Positions 1 through 12,338 of a DNA stretch of 64,000 bases are shown here, piece after piece. Source of the DNA: Tetragonia tetragonoides. Lineage: Eukaryota > Streptophyta > Magnoliopsida > Caryophyllales > Aizoaceae. Numbering within the stretch: position 1 is the first letter of the stretch; every line of letters starts with the position of its first letter. The stretch spans positions 39,467,001 through 39,531,000 of the forward strand of contig CM076144.1 in NCBI GenBank assembly GCA_038025085.1, in the 5' to 3' direction. The notes under the pieces were generated by a model that did not search any database, had not been told where the DNA came from, and saw only the letters and a list, made by a program, of their open reading frames with translations. Position numbers and translations under genes: made by a program.

Positions 1-807
1 AGCATTTGAACCAAGAGAATCGAATTAGTTAAAAACCACATACAGTACCTAGTGTACTACGCAATACTCGTGAGCCCATGGAATGAAACTTCCCATGAAA
101 TTTCAGTGATGGATCCACATGAAGGTGTGTATAGATAACGTCATTAAGAAGTTTGGATGTGTTAAATGGTGGAGTTTAGCCAACGAACAATAAGAATTTG
201 GATGTGTTATGGTGGCCTGAAATCTAGCCAACTGACGATAAGAAATCGCACGCAGATCGACAAGATTTATCAAAGATCATGGCTTCCGCATACGTACTTC
301 TTGAGTTCTTGCTTTGTATTTATATATCCGTACATCAAAGATTAGCAAGTGTCTCGGAACTGCCTGAAGCACACCGTCGCACTCGAACGAGTGTTGTTTT
401 TCCGTCGCACTAAGCCATTGCGGTACCGCATGGGACAGTTCCTCCCTCTCTCGATCACCACTGGATTAGAGGAGGGGTTTTGGAGCCATTAGATTAGAGG
501 GAATCCACGTGAAGGACCACATTTCATCTTCTTTAGACGGGAATGCACTGAGAACTGATAATATGTAGACTGAAGTGAAATGAAAATTAACTAAAAACAT
601 GAATTCCACTGGATTAGAGTATATATAGACGGTAATGCACTGGGAGCTGAGGAAAGGGCTGAAGGGAATCCTGTGAAAGACTGCTCTTCCTCAAGACAAG
701 GCCAGAGTTCTCCTTGCAAATGCCGATACAGCCATTAAGGTGTAAAGAACCAGTAAAGTCTTTCAACAGAGTATCAAGAAGGAGAAGTCACTTATGTTTA
801 GAACAAA
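1..807. other. Non-coding left edge with local repeats
   Basis: No gene is recognised here. Two stretches are partly duplicated. A segment beginning TTGGATGTGTTA and running into a GCCAAC..ACGATAAGAA-like end occurs near 150-195 and again near 193-246. A segment with CCACTGGATTAGAG followed by AGACGG..AATGCACTG occurs near 460-550 and again near 607-645. The DNA is the left flank of the CACTA transposon that follows. Before that insertion it was continuous with 5218 onward, downstream of the minus-strand methyltransferase gene, so part of it could be old 3' flank of that gene. Confidence 0.5.
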
Positions 808-832
808 CACTACAAAATAAACGGAGAATAGC

Positions 833-1016
833 ATCGGACATTAGCATCGAACATTAGCAACGGATAAGATATCCGTTGCCAAGCTAACAACGGATGCTAA
901 TATATCCGTTGCTAAAATATTTTTAGCGTCGGAAATTTATTCCGTTTCTAAGCAGCAACGAAATTATAAGTATCCGTTGCTAAGATAGCAACGGACCCAC
1001 AAAATATATGTTGCTA
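833..1016. repeat. CACTA left subterminal repeat array
   Basis: About ten copies, in both orientations, of a word close to AGCAACGGAT (or ATCCGTTGCT) lie within 190 bp of the left end. Variants include AGCATCGGAC and AGCGTCGGAA. In CACTA elements such arrays bind the element's own TnpA-type protein. Confidence 0.8.
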
Positions 1017-2947
1017 ATATTATTCATTAAAAAAATTCTAAATCTTAACGTCGGTTTTTGACATTACCAAGTAAGTTTTATGTTTATTTTTTAATTTTTA
1101 CACGCTTCTCTCTCCTTCAAACTTATGGTTTCACTTTCCTCACTCAGTCACCCTCAACACTCATGTCTTCAACTCACAAAAACCCTCGAAAAATTTCTAA
1201 TTTTCCTCCCAACCCACAAAACACATTCTCCCAAAAACCCTTTTCCTCTCAAGTCACAATTGTGTAAGATGGAGTTTACTTGAAATTAGCCAGTTGTGAA
1301 TTTCAATCACTGACTCGTTTCTCTCTCTAGCTTATTTGATGCGATTGGGATGACAAGCTTCTCTTGTGCCCTTGATTCTTCACCTTGAAGGTGAATTCGA
1401 ACCCTAAACACCTTATATTTCTTAATTGTGAAGTTGAAGATGAATTAGGGTATTATTATGTCATAGCTGATTGAAAATTGTTGTGGGTCTGATTCAATTT
1501 TGTATATGTGTTTGATTCAATTTTTGTGGGTCTGAAATTGGTCTGATTCAATTTCATATATGGGTGTAATATGGGTCTGAATATTTTTTTGGATCTGAAT
1601 CATTATTTTAGGGGAAATCAATTTGAGAATTAACCAAAGGGGAAAGAGAAAAAATGACAATGATAATGATAATTCAGTAGAAGTACTTGCGAATTGGAAG
1701 TTTGTTGGGTTTTAGATTTGATTATATGTAGCGATTTGTTAATCTTCATCTCCTGATTTTCTTTTCTTCTCCATGATTGTTCTCAACTGAATCATAAGTA
1801 GGGACAAAGTCCTTTAGTGATTGGTTGGAGTAGTTAGTTTATCATAGATCAGTGCCCATCATTTCTTTGATCTCTCTGATTTATTTACTTTTCAATTCTG
1901 AAGCAGAGTACTTTTTCGTTTATTGAAATCTGATATTTAACACACATAGAAAGAATTTGAATGAAATAAAATTGGACATAATTGGTTAAGAATTAGTCGC
2001 CGTTTCTGTTCATCCTTCCCCTGCTTCGTTTTCATGTTCATCAATCCAAGAACTTTCAGAGGTTTTTGGTTTCATTGCCTAGGATTGTGACACATCACTT
2101 TGTGTTATTGGCTTGAAATTTATCCAATCCCAATATGAAATTGCTTGTAAAGACTCAAAGTAAACTGAATTCATATTTGTAGGACAAAAAAATGAAATTT
2201 TTGCATCATACGTTATGAGAATTGCAATACTTGTAGAGAGAGAAAAATGGGTCATTATCTCTTTGTCTATGGTGGGTGACTTTCTGCTGAATTTTCTTTG
2301 TCTCATATGGCATTCTCACCACCATCTGTACCTTTTGGATGTTAGCTTGACAAAAAAAAAAAAAAAAAAAAAAAAAAGAATAAATTTGTGCATACAAAAC
2401 TAAGAGACTTGTGTCCCACTAGTAGAAGTAGACTTCTCCTTCAAGAATCTTTTACATGTCAAGTAATATACTATGTTTAGATGACTAATCTTGCTTTATT
2501 AAATGACTGTACTAAAGCTTCATGGTCAGTAGTTAAGTTATTCACTTACTTGACAATCCCCATTAATACTAGATGTTTGTTGAGCATTTTGAGAAGTACA
2601 AAATATTAGTTTAGTTGAGCATAATTATTATAATCTGACATACAACCTAGCTTACATCTTGTTTATGAGTATTTAACTTTATAATTTTATTGTAAACTGA
2701 ATTTGCAGATTATATTCTTTGTATATTCAAGTACTTTCAAGTTACGATTTAAGAAGACTAGTATTTTCCTTTCTTTGATTGATTGCCTTAAATATTATTG
2801 AAAAAGGTATACATTAACTTTATAATGTTACTGTAAAACAAGTGTGTGCATGATACTTTTCAATACTTCAGTAGTTTCAATTGAAAATAATTTTCACCTG
2901 GTGGGGTATTAATTATTTGATTAAGTGTATTTAAAAAAAAAAAAAAG

Positions 2948-3076
2948 TTTTTGTGGGTCTTTCAGAAACAGTCTCTCTTCTAGGCGACTAGTTAGGGGTA
3001 AGATTGCGTACATCTGGACCTCCCCAGACCCCGCCCTAGGCGGGATACTTACTGGGTGGTTGTTGTTGTTGTTGTT
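2948..3076 (+). mobile_element. SINE 3' portion with TTG tail
   Basis: The segment matches the conserved 3' domain of many angiosperm SINEs from memory: AGGGGTAAGATTGCGTACAT, then CCTCCCCAGACCCCGCC, then a GGCGGGAT stem partner, ending in about six TTG units. No convincing A and B boxes precede it, because an A-run (2935-2946) sits directly upstream, so the copy is probably 5'-truncated. It lies inside the CACTA element and is therefore younger than that element's arrival or was carried along with it. Confidence 0.7.
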
Positions 3077-3904
3077 GTTATGAGTGTGTTTTGGGCTAAT
3101 TATGGTGTATGTTGGGCTAATTATTATATGTTTGGTTGGTGTATAACAGGTTTTCTTTTATATTGGAACTTTAGTGACATCTCAATTTTGTGTAGCAGCT
3201 ACCCGCTTTACCTTTGTGTGTGCGTGGTTGGGTATATTTACTCTCCTTCTATCTTTCTAGATTATTTTATTTGCTTTTAGTTTTTATTTTTTATTTTTAT
3301 TTCGGAGGCATCTTGTGATTAGAGTTTGGGTAGACATTAGTTATTGATGTAATTTGGAGGATGGGATTAAAGATGGCCGACACTGGATTTGATCACCAGT
3401 GTGGAGTGGCTTAATTTGTTTGTTATCACTGTGGTTCTTGTTAGCATTTCATGTTCTAGGTTGGGGAAAAGTAACTTAACTTATAACCAATTTATATCCA
3501 ACCGCTCACGAGTGATGAGTTATTATCACTCCCTAGACGGTAATGGTTATTACCAAATCTCTTCCCCTACTTGTTCGCATGCCCCTTAATTTTATTTTGT
3601 GGTTGTTTTGTAATGGTATGCAATTTTGTATATTGTTGTTGCTCATTGTTGTTTACGAATTACTATTACATTAATGTGCTTGTCATGAATGTTGATGGTT
3701 GTTCATATGTTCCATTAATTAGAAAGGGTTCAATGTTGTCGCCGAATTACAGAACCACCTTAAAAAGAATGAGCCTGAGATAATTGCCTGATATCACGAC
3801 CCCAATCAACAGGGTCACTGACAACAAATGCCGCCAATCTCCCTTTTCTTTTCTTTTTTTTGACTGAATGTTGATGCTGTTGTATTGCTACTGTTTTTGT
3901 GTAG

Positions 3905-4291
3905 GCTGAATATCAAGCAAAAAAGGCTGCAGCTGTACACTCAGATAGCGAGACACAGGATGCAGATGTTGATGATCATGAGTTGTTCCTTGAGGTTGCC
4001 GGAGGTTGGGACGATAAAGGAAGGGTGTATGGCTTGGGGAGTGCTGCGAATCTGTACTATGAAAAGCCTTCACCTGCTGCTGCCAAGAGGCCACGCCAAT
4101 CCAAAGTACAACAAATGGAGGCGAGGATTAAAGAGTTAGAGGACGATAAGGTCCTACAACAACAACATAAGGAGGCCAAAGTTAAAGATTTAGAAGACGA
4201 TAGGGTGAGACAACAACAACAATATGATGCAAATGTCCAAGGCCAACTCGCTTTCCAGAAGAAAAATGCAAGATTTCTCTCAAGCCATTAG
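3905..4291 (+). pseudogene. Plant transposase (Ptta/En/Spm type) C-terminal exon remnant
   Basis: An exon-like frame opens after a splice acceptor (..TTTTTGTGTAG) and runs to a stop at 4289-4291, about 128 codons. It contains LFLEVAGGWDDKGRVYGLGS, the motif typical of the C-terminal part of plant En/Spm-type transposase proteins (PF03004-like, from memory). A glutamine-rich, charged tail of probable coiled coil follows (ARIKELEDDKVLQQQ..). The N-terminal part of the domain was not recognised upstream, so the gene is treated as a remnant of the CACTA element's accessory or transposase gene. Confidence is good for the family and moderate for exon limits. Confidence 0.65.
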
Positions 4292-4759
4292 AGATGTTGG
4301 GTACACTGATATCCCAACCCCTCCCTTCTCACCTTTTTAACTTGTTTGGATGTTGCTCGATTTCTTTTTAAGGTAGTGGGTATTTGCATATTTTTGGGCA
4401 AAACTTTAGAGGATACTAAAGTGTGCATCTAACCTTTTGAGTTTAGTTAGAGTTGCAAACATGTACATTTTGCCTAACCTAAGATTGGTAGTACTTACAG
4501 GTTGGATATGTAAATTTTGTGCAGCCTAGTTTGGTGTACATTTTTGCTAACTTAAAGTTGCTAGGTGGCCATTGCTTGAATGAAAGTGACAAATTTAGAA
4601 GTTGTATTTGAATGTTTGTAATATTTTGATCTTTAATATATGAATGTTTTTATTATCTTCTCACCGTAAAAATAATTGTAATGGGAAAAAAGAAGAATTT
4701 GTATCATTAAAAACATTTTTAAAATTAGTATACTATTTTTCTTTATTCAACTTAGCAAA

Positions 4760-5190
4760 GGAATAAGTTTCATTCTGTTGCTACGATCACATAAGCAAAA
4801 TCAGAGCTCAACAACGGAATGCATAGAAATCTGTTGCTGAGCTTAGCAATGGAGAAGGTCCAATCTGTTGCTGGCCTTAACAACGGATTCTAAAGAGATC
4901 TATTGCTGAGCTTAGCAACGGAATTTAAAGCGACCCGTTGTTGAACTTAGCAACGGATTCTAAAGAGATCCGTTGCTGAGCTTAGCAACGGATTTAAAAG
5001 CGATTCGTTGTTGAGCTTAGCTACGGATTTCATTTTATCCTTTGCAAGGGTTGCAACAATGGAAATTCAGACCCGACGCTGAGTTAACGTCGGGCATTGC
5101 ACATTCCAACGCCGAGGAGCTTAGCATCGCATTTTATGGCAACGGAAAAAATCTGTTGCTGAATCCGTTGCTAAGGTACGTCAGCGTCGG
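4760..5190. repeat. CACTA right subterminal repeat array
   Basis: More than a dozen copies of AGCAACGGAT-like words occur in both orientations, several inside longer direct repeats of the form GAGCTTAGCAACGG followed by AAAGNGATCCGTTG. The array is about 430 bp, longer and more regular than the left array, and it ends at the right terminal inverted repeat. Confidence 0.8.
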
Positions 5191-5217
5191 AATTCATTCT
5201 CCGTTTATTTTGTAGTG

Positions 5218-5643
5218 AAAACAGTCAAAAATTGTGAATCATTTGTTGCAAATACGTCACCTCACGTAAACCACTGAAATTCTCAATCGTAAATTGATCA
5301 ACTGCAGCTCCTCTTTCTCTCTCTGCATACAAAAGCCCTTCTTAGCACTAGAGGAATATCAGTAACTTTCTTCAGGGTCCAAGCAGAACTATTTAACAGT
5401 TTAAGTCTCACAAGACAAACAAATTTCACTGGAGCTGCTTATTGTTTACCAGCTGGTGATCAACTCACCCATGATCTTCTTGGCAATTTGGCTTGTCGCA
5501 AAAATGTGCATGTAGAACTTTAACTTGAGAAGTTTGTGATGTATCTAGTACGGGGAACATTGTGACAGTAACAGAAGTCAGACCTCCATCAAGTCAAATT
5601 CGCCACAAGCTCCCACCAAATTCTGTCATAAGAATCCAATTCC
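5218..5643 (-). other. 3' flank / probable 3' UTR of the methyltransferase gene
   Basis: No coding potential is seen between the methyltransferase stop codon and the right end of the CACTA element. The transcript of the minus-strand gene must end here or inside the transposon. No definite polyadenylation site can be assigned by eye. Confidence 0.4.
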
Positions 5644-8600
5644 CTAACTATTTTGAAGCAACTTTTGTGCTTTAGACGTGATGCAGTAAACACGGGATCC
5701 AAGATGCTGAACTTTCAGACCATCATCATCGCACCCTTTGAAGAATAGTGATTCATCGTCTTTTCCTATTCTGCGTCTCCAGCTCATTAAAAACGCAGGC
5801 CAAGGCAGACCTGATAAGATTTTGTACAAGGTGACATAAGATTATGAATATGCTTTACCAGAAAATCAAAATAATTATGTACTGACAAGAGGGAGAGAGG
5901 AGGGACAATCTGAGAGAATTGATACCTCCATCCTGTTCATTCTGAGGGGACATCTTCTCACTCCCCAGCGGCTCGTAAGTTTTGAGCAGAAAAGAAAGAG
6001 TCTTTATCAGGTTTGGATATTGTTTCACATCTGCAAAGAACATAAAAGTGTGAAGCAGAACCATCATTAGTACTAAGAAGTTGAGTTGCTCAACAAAATT
6101 AACACATTTCAGTCAACCTGCACACAATTTAAGAAACTATCAAACCATTACCATGCATTATAAGCATGAGATTCGAAAAAATATATTACGTGACCCTTTC
6201 CCCATAATCCTGACGACTAGAATTTATGAACAACATAATACCCTTTGGCCTTTGGGATCAACCTAGCATTAAATAAGAAGAAAAAAATTGTAGCCCACAT
6301 AGTCATTTTTGCATTTGTACAATATGATTCATAGGCTTTCTTCACACATTTCATTAGTTAATCAATAAAGAAACTTCATGCTTACATCAGTGCTTTTAAT
6401 GAAAAGGTCATACTATATGCATGCTCAATCTTCAAGTATATACCATATTAGAGAAATGGTTATCTTGGGTAGTTTCTTTAAACCTAGGTAGTTGAGTGAT
6501 AATAGGAACAAGGCAGTGAAAGGCACATAAAGCAACTGTTATAAGTTCTTGCTCAAAATATCCAATCAACACCTCCTATCAACATTTATTCATATGTCAG
6601 GCCGGGAGGTTATTGACATAATGGTTGTGTGAGTGTGATTTGGCCAATGCTTTATAGAGGGTATACTGCCCCTAATACTCATGCTTCATAACCAATTGTT
6701 TATATATTTTTAACCATAGTGGGACACAGTTGATGAAGAAATAATCTCCTATGACATTAAAGGCTATACAGGTACATATTCACAGATTTGTATAAACTCA
6801 TCAGCGACTTCATACTTACACAACAAGATATCACTAGCAATCACCAAATCCCACTTTGGACTTGAACTCTGGAAAGTGTCTCCCCATGTATCTGAAAAAG
6901 ATCAGCTTTACAATAGTAAGTCAACTAAACAATATTATCAGAACTCAAAAGATGAAGACCATAATATGTAAATGTTACTGAACAATCGAGTTGGTCATAA
7001 CTCACAACTGATCTGATAGTTAATAATACTCATTTAAGTGACGGAGCTTTCCAACTGACCCAGATCTACCTTGAGAGAACTGTTTTTATATGATAAGCAA
7101 CTTCAAGATGACAGAATGTTTCAGGAACTAACAAAATAGTAAAACTAAAATGCCTTAGTGATACAACTTAAGGCGATGCAAGAATTGATGCTTCACTGCT
7201 TAATCACGAAAACAGTGCCTTAAGAAAATCGAACAACTTGAAATGAAGATGTAAGACAGGGAAATCACAAACTACTCACGCTTGACATGAGGTAGAGCAG
7301 GGAGAATTCCATTAATTTTACAGTTATAAGCTATGTTCTCCTCAATCTCTTGATCATCATAATCCGAAGTTGTGATGTCAAGTTGCAAAAGTTTCTTCAG
7401 AAAGATAGCCAGAGCTCCAGTGCCACTGCCAATGATAGATGGGAACACAATTAGCTCAATGTTGACTCATCATTTAGGCAATGGATTCAGACAACAGAAC
7501 AGGCACAAATCAGCTTCATATGATACAAACGGAGGATTCATCTGTGTCTTATCACTCTACATAATCCTACACCCTCGATGTGTAGTCAGGGACTCAGGGG
7601 GATAAGGCATTCAGAAAAGAAGGAAACACTTGTGGCAGCACCAGTAACAACAAATGTGTTTTGGTTATCGTCAAACACAAATTTAGACAATAATGCCCAT
7701 ATATTCATGTTCCTAAGGATTGATGAAGTTTCAGCACAAAACCCTGATGTAGTGAAAATTATGCTTTTGTACGGTAAACAGTATGTCATAAAGAACAATC
7801 ACAACATTAACATGAAGAACAGACTCCTAAGAACCCTCTAGCTTTAGCTTTAGCTTTGGCTAAGGCTTTGCTAGAAACTGGGAAAAGATGAAGATTGCGA
7901 AAATTGTTGGTGTAGCCAAGTACAGGCTTTAGGTACTGCCAGCAAGGTTGACATTTGCATCCACACTTGACACTATGTTGCAGTACAGAGACAGAAGCCG
8001 CAAAATCTGCCCACTGCCCCACAAAAATAACTATATGCTCATCAGTTCAACATGAAAAACTGGTTCCCTACAAGAAAATATTCTGGTACAAACCATAGAG
8101 CATACCCCATTCCCCAAATCTTAGAGAAGTCCAATGGCTTTAAGTACTGTCAGCAAGGTTGACAACATGACATTTGCATCAACACTTGACACTATGTTGG
8201 AGTACAAAGAAAGAAGCCTCAAAAGATGCCCACTGCCCCATAAAAATAACTATATGCTCATCAGTTCAACATGAAAAATCTACTTCCCTACAAGAAAATA
8301 TTCTGGCTACAAACCCATAGTGTACCCTATTTCTCAAATCTTAGACAATATGTCAGCAAGAATCTTCATGTCATTAGAAAGGATACATGCAATTCACTAT
8401 GGTATATCAAAATGATTAAAACCCACTTATTCTTAATCTTGTGCTTCAATGACTTTATAGTTAAATTCAAGATCAAATGACTTCTTTTCTGCAGATCCAA
8501 TGAGCAGAACCTTCATGGATATATCACCCAAGTTACAGTCTTACAGAGAGCCATTGTGGTAATTTTTAGCCTTTCCTAAGAAAAAGAGAAGCTCAAGTAG

Positions 8601-11147
8601 ATATCGGATTATAAAAATAGAAACAATGGTCAAACTTAGGCGTTTCCACTACAAGTTGAGCTAAATGTATAAGAGGAACAACTTATGAGTTTTGACCTCA
8701 ATTCCTAAATCAACATAATCTTATAACAATAACATACTCTTATAGGAAACCCATTTAATATGTATGTTTAATGGTGCCTATCATTATTTAACTGGAGAAA
8801 AAGAATACCAGTAACCATTCATTAATAAACAAAAGGACATTACATGCCTCCCCAGTTCAATGACACGTCTTCCTTCTACCCAAGACTGGTGTTGAACCAA
8901 CCATTCCGCAAAAGCAAATGTACCTGGCCAGAGCAAATTAGCATTCAGCTGGTGGAAAGAGAATTCGCGAATGAGCAGCTCCTGCAATCATAAGCAATTC
9001 CAAAAAGAAAGATCCACTATGTAAGATAACAAAGAGGGATAAGTTGCTCTTGTATGCAACAGATATCAACTCAAGGACTCAACAATGCCACGAATTTGAG
9101 CAACAGGTGTCGGTATCAATCAAACTTTGTAGTTCATACACCTCTCAAATGACCTAAAAGAGCTGCAAATGACTCATCCATAAAGGAAAACTGAAATCCA
9201 TGCCTACTTGGTATGATCACTATTACTCATCACTTGCCAGGCCCAAAATACATCATTGATAAATTCGTTTACTTTTCCCACCTATACCATACTTACAATA
9301 CTACACGACATCACCTATATGAGCATATAGAATTCAAAATTGTCCAAACAAGCTCATAAAAATAAGAAAGAATCTTGAAAAGGATGCATATGGCTCTAAT
9401 TGTATAAGCATCATATTCTAGAGATAAACATAGGAGGATATCATTTAGGAGTAGTTTGATGGATGACTATGAATTCATGTTTAATTTCATAGAACTAGAT
9501 TGACATCGCTCATTAAACTGTTTTGTATTTGTTGTGGAATAAAGAAATCAATGCATTTCCAATCGAAGACCTACGTTAAAAGCCTCTCCGTGATTGCAAT
9601 TGCATCAATTGACCCCTTTTACTCCACAAGGGAACCTAATAGTGGCCAATAAACTTGCTGATACGCCAAACCACTAATATTTGGTTGTATCAGTCAACAT
9701 GGCCAGTACATAGCGGAAAACGGCTGATTCAACCAATATATAACTGATAAATGGCCAATACAGCCAAGATTGATATGGCCAATATGTCTGCGGATTGAAT
9801 TCATGCCATGACAGGCGCAGCCATCATGGAACGCTCATAACACTAACATTCTAAAATGTGATGATCGTGAGCAAAACCAAAAACCTTTCCCTTGCTCCAC
9901 AATAGAATGGAGCCTCATCAAAGGCACTATGGCGATGATAGGGTTTGGTAATGTTTTCTTTAATTAGTGGTATAGGTTTTCATTAAGGCTCCATTAGTTG
10001 GGTGGACAACATTTTTTTCACAATAAATATTTTGGAAATGGAAGAATTCAAACACGATTTTTCCCGTCCAAACTATTATTGGGGACAAAAAGATATTTTA
10101 TTGCATTTCTTTATTGGAGTTAGGAACATAACATTTTCTTAAGAAGTGGACTACATCTATGGGGTTGGAGTTGGGATCACATGAAGAGTGAGGGGGAAAT
10201 CTAATTGGGAAATTGTCACTCGCGTTAAAATGGAAAATGATTTCCCCCCGTTAGAGGGGAAACGGGAGAATCGGGTCCTACTCTAATTATTATGAGCCAT
10301 CAAAAAACAAACAATGAAAGAACATGTTTAGCATCAATCAAATGGAGCTAAATATTCATGTAAACAAAGGTTATTTTACTGAAATCAATTGTTTTGATTT
10401 AGGTATATGTAACCAAAGCAGCTTAAAAAAGGGGGGCGGGATAATTATGTCTTGTAGTTTTTGTGATCTTAATTATTCAGCATTTGCTTCCCTTCTGAAA
10501 GAATCAAGACCTGACTAGTTTCTTACAGATATTCATCCAATTTACAGGTTTTCATATTTGAATTTGATTGTCCAGCCTATTCTGCATCAAATTCAAAAAT
10601 GGGGAAAGATAATACTGGCTCTAATAATGAATGCTTACTTTCTACATATTAATACATAATCAACAGTCCTAAATAAACTAATTCAAGAGTCCACTAAGAC
10701 AGTCACTTCGGGTTTGACCAAACAAGTATTTAACAACCACAATTAACTCATTGCTTACAATTTTCAACATGAGTAGCAAGTCCATAATTAATTTGAAACA
10801 GCAGAAAAAATAACTAGTGCAATTATCAATTACCAAATAAAATGGAGGTGTGAAGAAATTAAAATAAACAATATACCTACAACTTTCTATGAAAATATAA
10901 AGGGTATTTGTTAAAATATGAAAACTAACCATTCCAGGAAAGGGATGGCTCCTCTCAACAAAGTTTTCATGGGTATTTGCCTCCTCATCTGCAGGGACCC
11001 AAAACAAAACAAAAACAAAGAAATGAAACTAAGCACGGTTGCATCAATCATTTGCAAGAAAAAGGGTTGGAGAGAGAGAGAAGTACCAGAGGAGCTGTCA
11101 GAAGTATGACCGAAAAGCGAAGAAGGGGAGAAGAGAGCAGTGTCCAT
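5644..11147 (-). CDS. Family-16 (METTL21-like) protein methyltransferase
   Basis: A class I SAM-dependent methyltransferase, probably a protein lysine methyltransferase by family; the substrate cannot be told. Coding exons on the minus strand are 11087-11147, 10930-10988, 8848-8981, 7280-7425, 6820-6891, 5926-6030 and 5644-5810. They join in frame to 744 nt (247 aa). After a short acidic N-terminus come LLIREFSFHQLNANLLWPGT (the entry motif of the family), the SAM-binding motif I VIELGSGTGALAIF, an acidic motif II (TTSDYDDQEIEEN), and KWDLVIASDILLYVKQYPNL. The C-terminus is LPWPAFLMSWRRRIGK..HLGSRVYCI. The start MDTALFSP is chosen because it matches the short N-terminus I recall for plant relatives; an upstream in-frame ATG at 11240 would add 31 residues that look like leader. 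Intron 3 has a GC donor. Introns 2 and 3 are long and hold a tandem duplication and degenerate repeats. Confidence 0.88.
7926..8350. repeat. Two-copy tandem duplication in methyltransferase intron 3
   Basis: About 205 bp starting GGCTTTAGGTACTG (copy 1, to about 8130) is repeated directly from about 8139 (GGCTTTAAGTACTG) to 8346. Both copies share the stretch AAAAATAACTATATGCTCAT and end near CAAATCTTAGA. The copies differ by scattered substitutions and a small insertion in copy 2, so the duplication is not recent. Confidence 0.8.
9640..9790. repeat. Degenerate GGCCAATA/GTATC word repeat
   Basis: Inside methyltransferase intron 2, words such as TGGCCAATA, TGGCCAGTACA and CTGATACGCC recur with irregular spacing. 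The stretch resembles a richer version of the same kind of DNA at 55840-56035. No coding potential is seen. Confidence 0.4.
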
Positions 11148-12249
11148 CACTACTAACAATGTTTCTTGTGGGTCGTGGAATGAACTATGGAGATTGGAGA
11201 AGCAGTATACCTCTTCTGCCAGTGCCAAACGCGCCCCCAATTAGGTTGGACATTGGTCTCCCATTCTCCAAAAATAAATGAAGAAACAAATAAAATTACA
11301 AAATTTCTAAATTTATTCTTTTTTGGAAATCAAATATTAAATAATTCTAAAAGACAATCAAGAATGTAGGTCCAATCCACACAAGTAATATTTTTTATCG
11401 TGCTCCTAAAATGGCTCCGGATTCTGTTAGCACGAGGCACGATACGGTTTGACACGACTTTTACATGGCACTGCAAGGGCACGGAGCAAGCACAAACGAG
11501 ATACAAATCGGACCTCTCTTCTCTCAATAAAAACTAAAACTCCATGAAAATAAACTATCCCAAAAAAATATATGCATATACATTTTCCATTTTGCTATAA
11601 AGGAGGCAAGTGTGCAATAAGACGTGACCTCAACATCAATGTTGGGAGAGATTTTTTTATTTTATTTTTTTCGAGGGGAATGTTGGGAGAGATGTTCCTC
11701 ACAAATGGAACATAAATTGTGTCACTTGTACATATTTACTTGTCCTTTTTTTATCCTTCTTTAAGCTTTGCTTAGCTACATAAATCATATGACCTAAAAT
11801 GCCAACTTTGTAGAGATGGTAAATTGTTGTCTTTCAACTTATCCTCGGTTCTCATCAACTTAATTTTAGTTCAATTCAGTTTGTATGGAACTTATCATTC
11901 AACGTATGTCTTTGGAAAGATTTCAAAGCATACTTTAAAATGAGTCCAATACTGAATATGTTTGAACAAGTATTAAAAGGTAAAAGGTCACGTTTGAAAA
12001 AACAATCTAGTTCAAGTTTTCTAGGTGAAAAGAACAAGTCCTTAGTAGAGCTAAAGCGCAAAATCACGAGTTAAAAAGGCAACTTAGCCAAATCTTACGT
12101 GAATTGCACTGCAACGTACATTTGTTAATCTAGCACATAGAATATGCGAGCAACAAGAACATGGACATATGTACATAGCATAGGAAAAAGGGGATCATAA
12201 GTAGCCTAGCAAATTGTTGGACCTAAAGAAAGCATAAACAGTTTTCAAT
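11148..12249. other. Intergenic region upstream of the methyltransferase gene
   Basis: This should contain the promoter and 5' UTR of the minus-strand methyltransferase gene. A degenerate CACG-rich patch (about 11429-11500, with GCACGAGGCACGATACGG) is the same kind of repeat as at 17570-17838. No other gene is seen, and no TATA box can be assigned with confidence. Confidence 0.4.
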
Positions 12250-12338
12250 CTATTCTCCATTTGATTTCCGAACAATATCTGTTAAAGACATAGTCACTTC
12301 GGCCTCCAGCATGAAATACACTGCTCCTTGGTCTACAC
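12250..12338 (-). other. Exon-like segment downstream of MND1
   Basis: A splice acceptor (TTTTACAG, ending 12339) opens a frame reading VYFMLEAEVTMSLTDIVRKS and ending at TAG 12250-12252, which looks coding. A good donor (AAG|GTAAAT at 13517) sits just after the MND1 stop. The segment could therefore be a 3' UTR exon of MND1, an alternative last exon, or the tail of an unrecognised gene. I do not recognise the peptide. Confidence 0.3.

Larger units (their letters stand above)
808..5217 (+). mobile_element. CACTA (En/Spm) DNA transposon, degenerate
   Basis: The ends are perfect 22-bp terminal inverted repeats starting CACTACAAAATAAACGG (808-829 and 5196-5217). They are flanked by a 3-bp duplication AAA (805-807 and 5218-5220), as expected for the CACTA superfamily. 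Both subterminal regions are packed with direct and inverted copies of a word close to AGCAACGGAT, the usual transposase-binding arrays. Only the last exon of a transposase-like gene is recognisable inside (3905-4291), and no DDE-type catalytic region was found in its 4.4 kb, so the copy looks non-autonomous. A SINE tail (about 2948-3076) and a poly-A run (2352-2377) point to later insertions into it. Orientation follows the transposase fragment. The perfect ends suggest a fairly recent insertion. Confidence 0.93.

Noticed and set aside
833..5190. Regular spaced repeats reminiscent of a CRISPR array
   Set aside because: They are subterminal binding-site arrays of a CACTA transposon in a plant nuclear genome, in both orientations and without uniform spacers.
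10911..11240. Longer N-terminus for the methyltransferase starting at 11240
   Set aside because: The added residues look like leader sequence and the frame past 11087 is intron; the internal MDTALFSP start fits the family better. It cannot be fully excluded.
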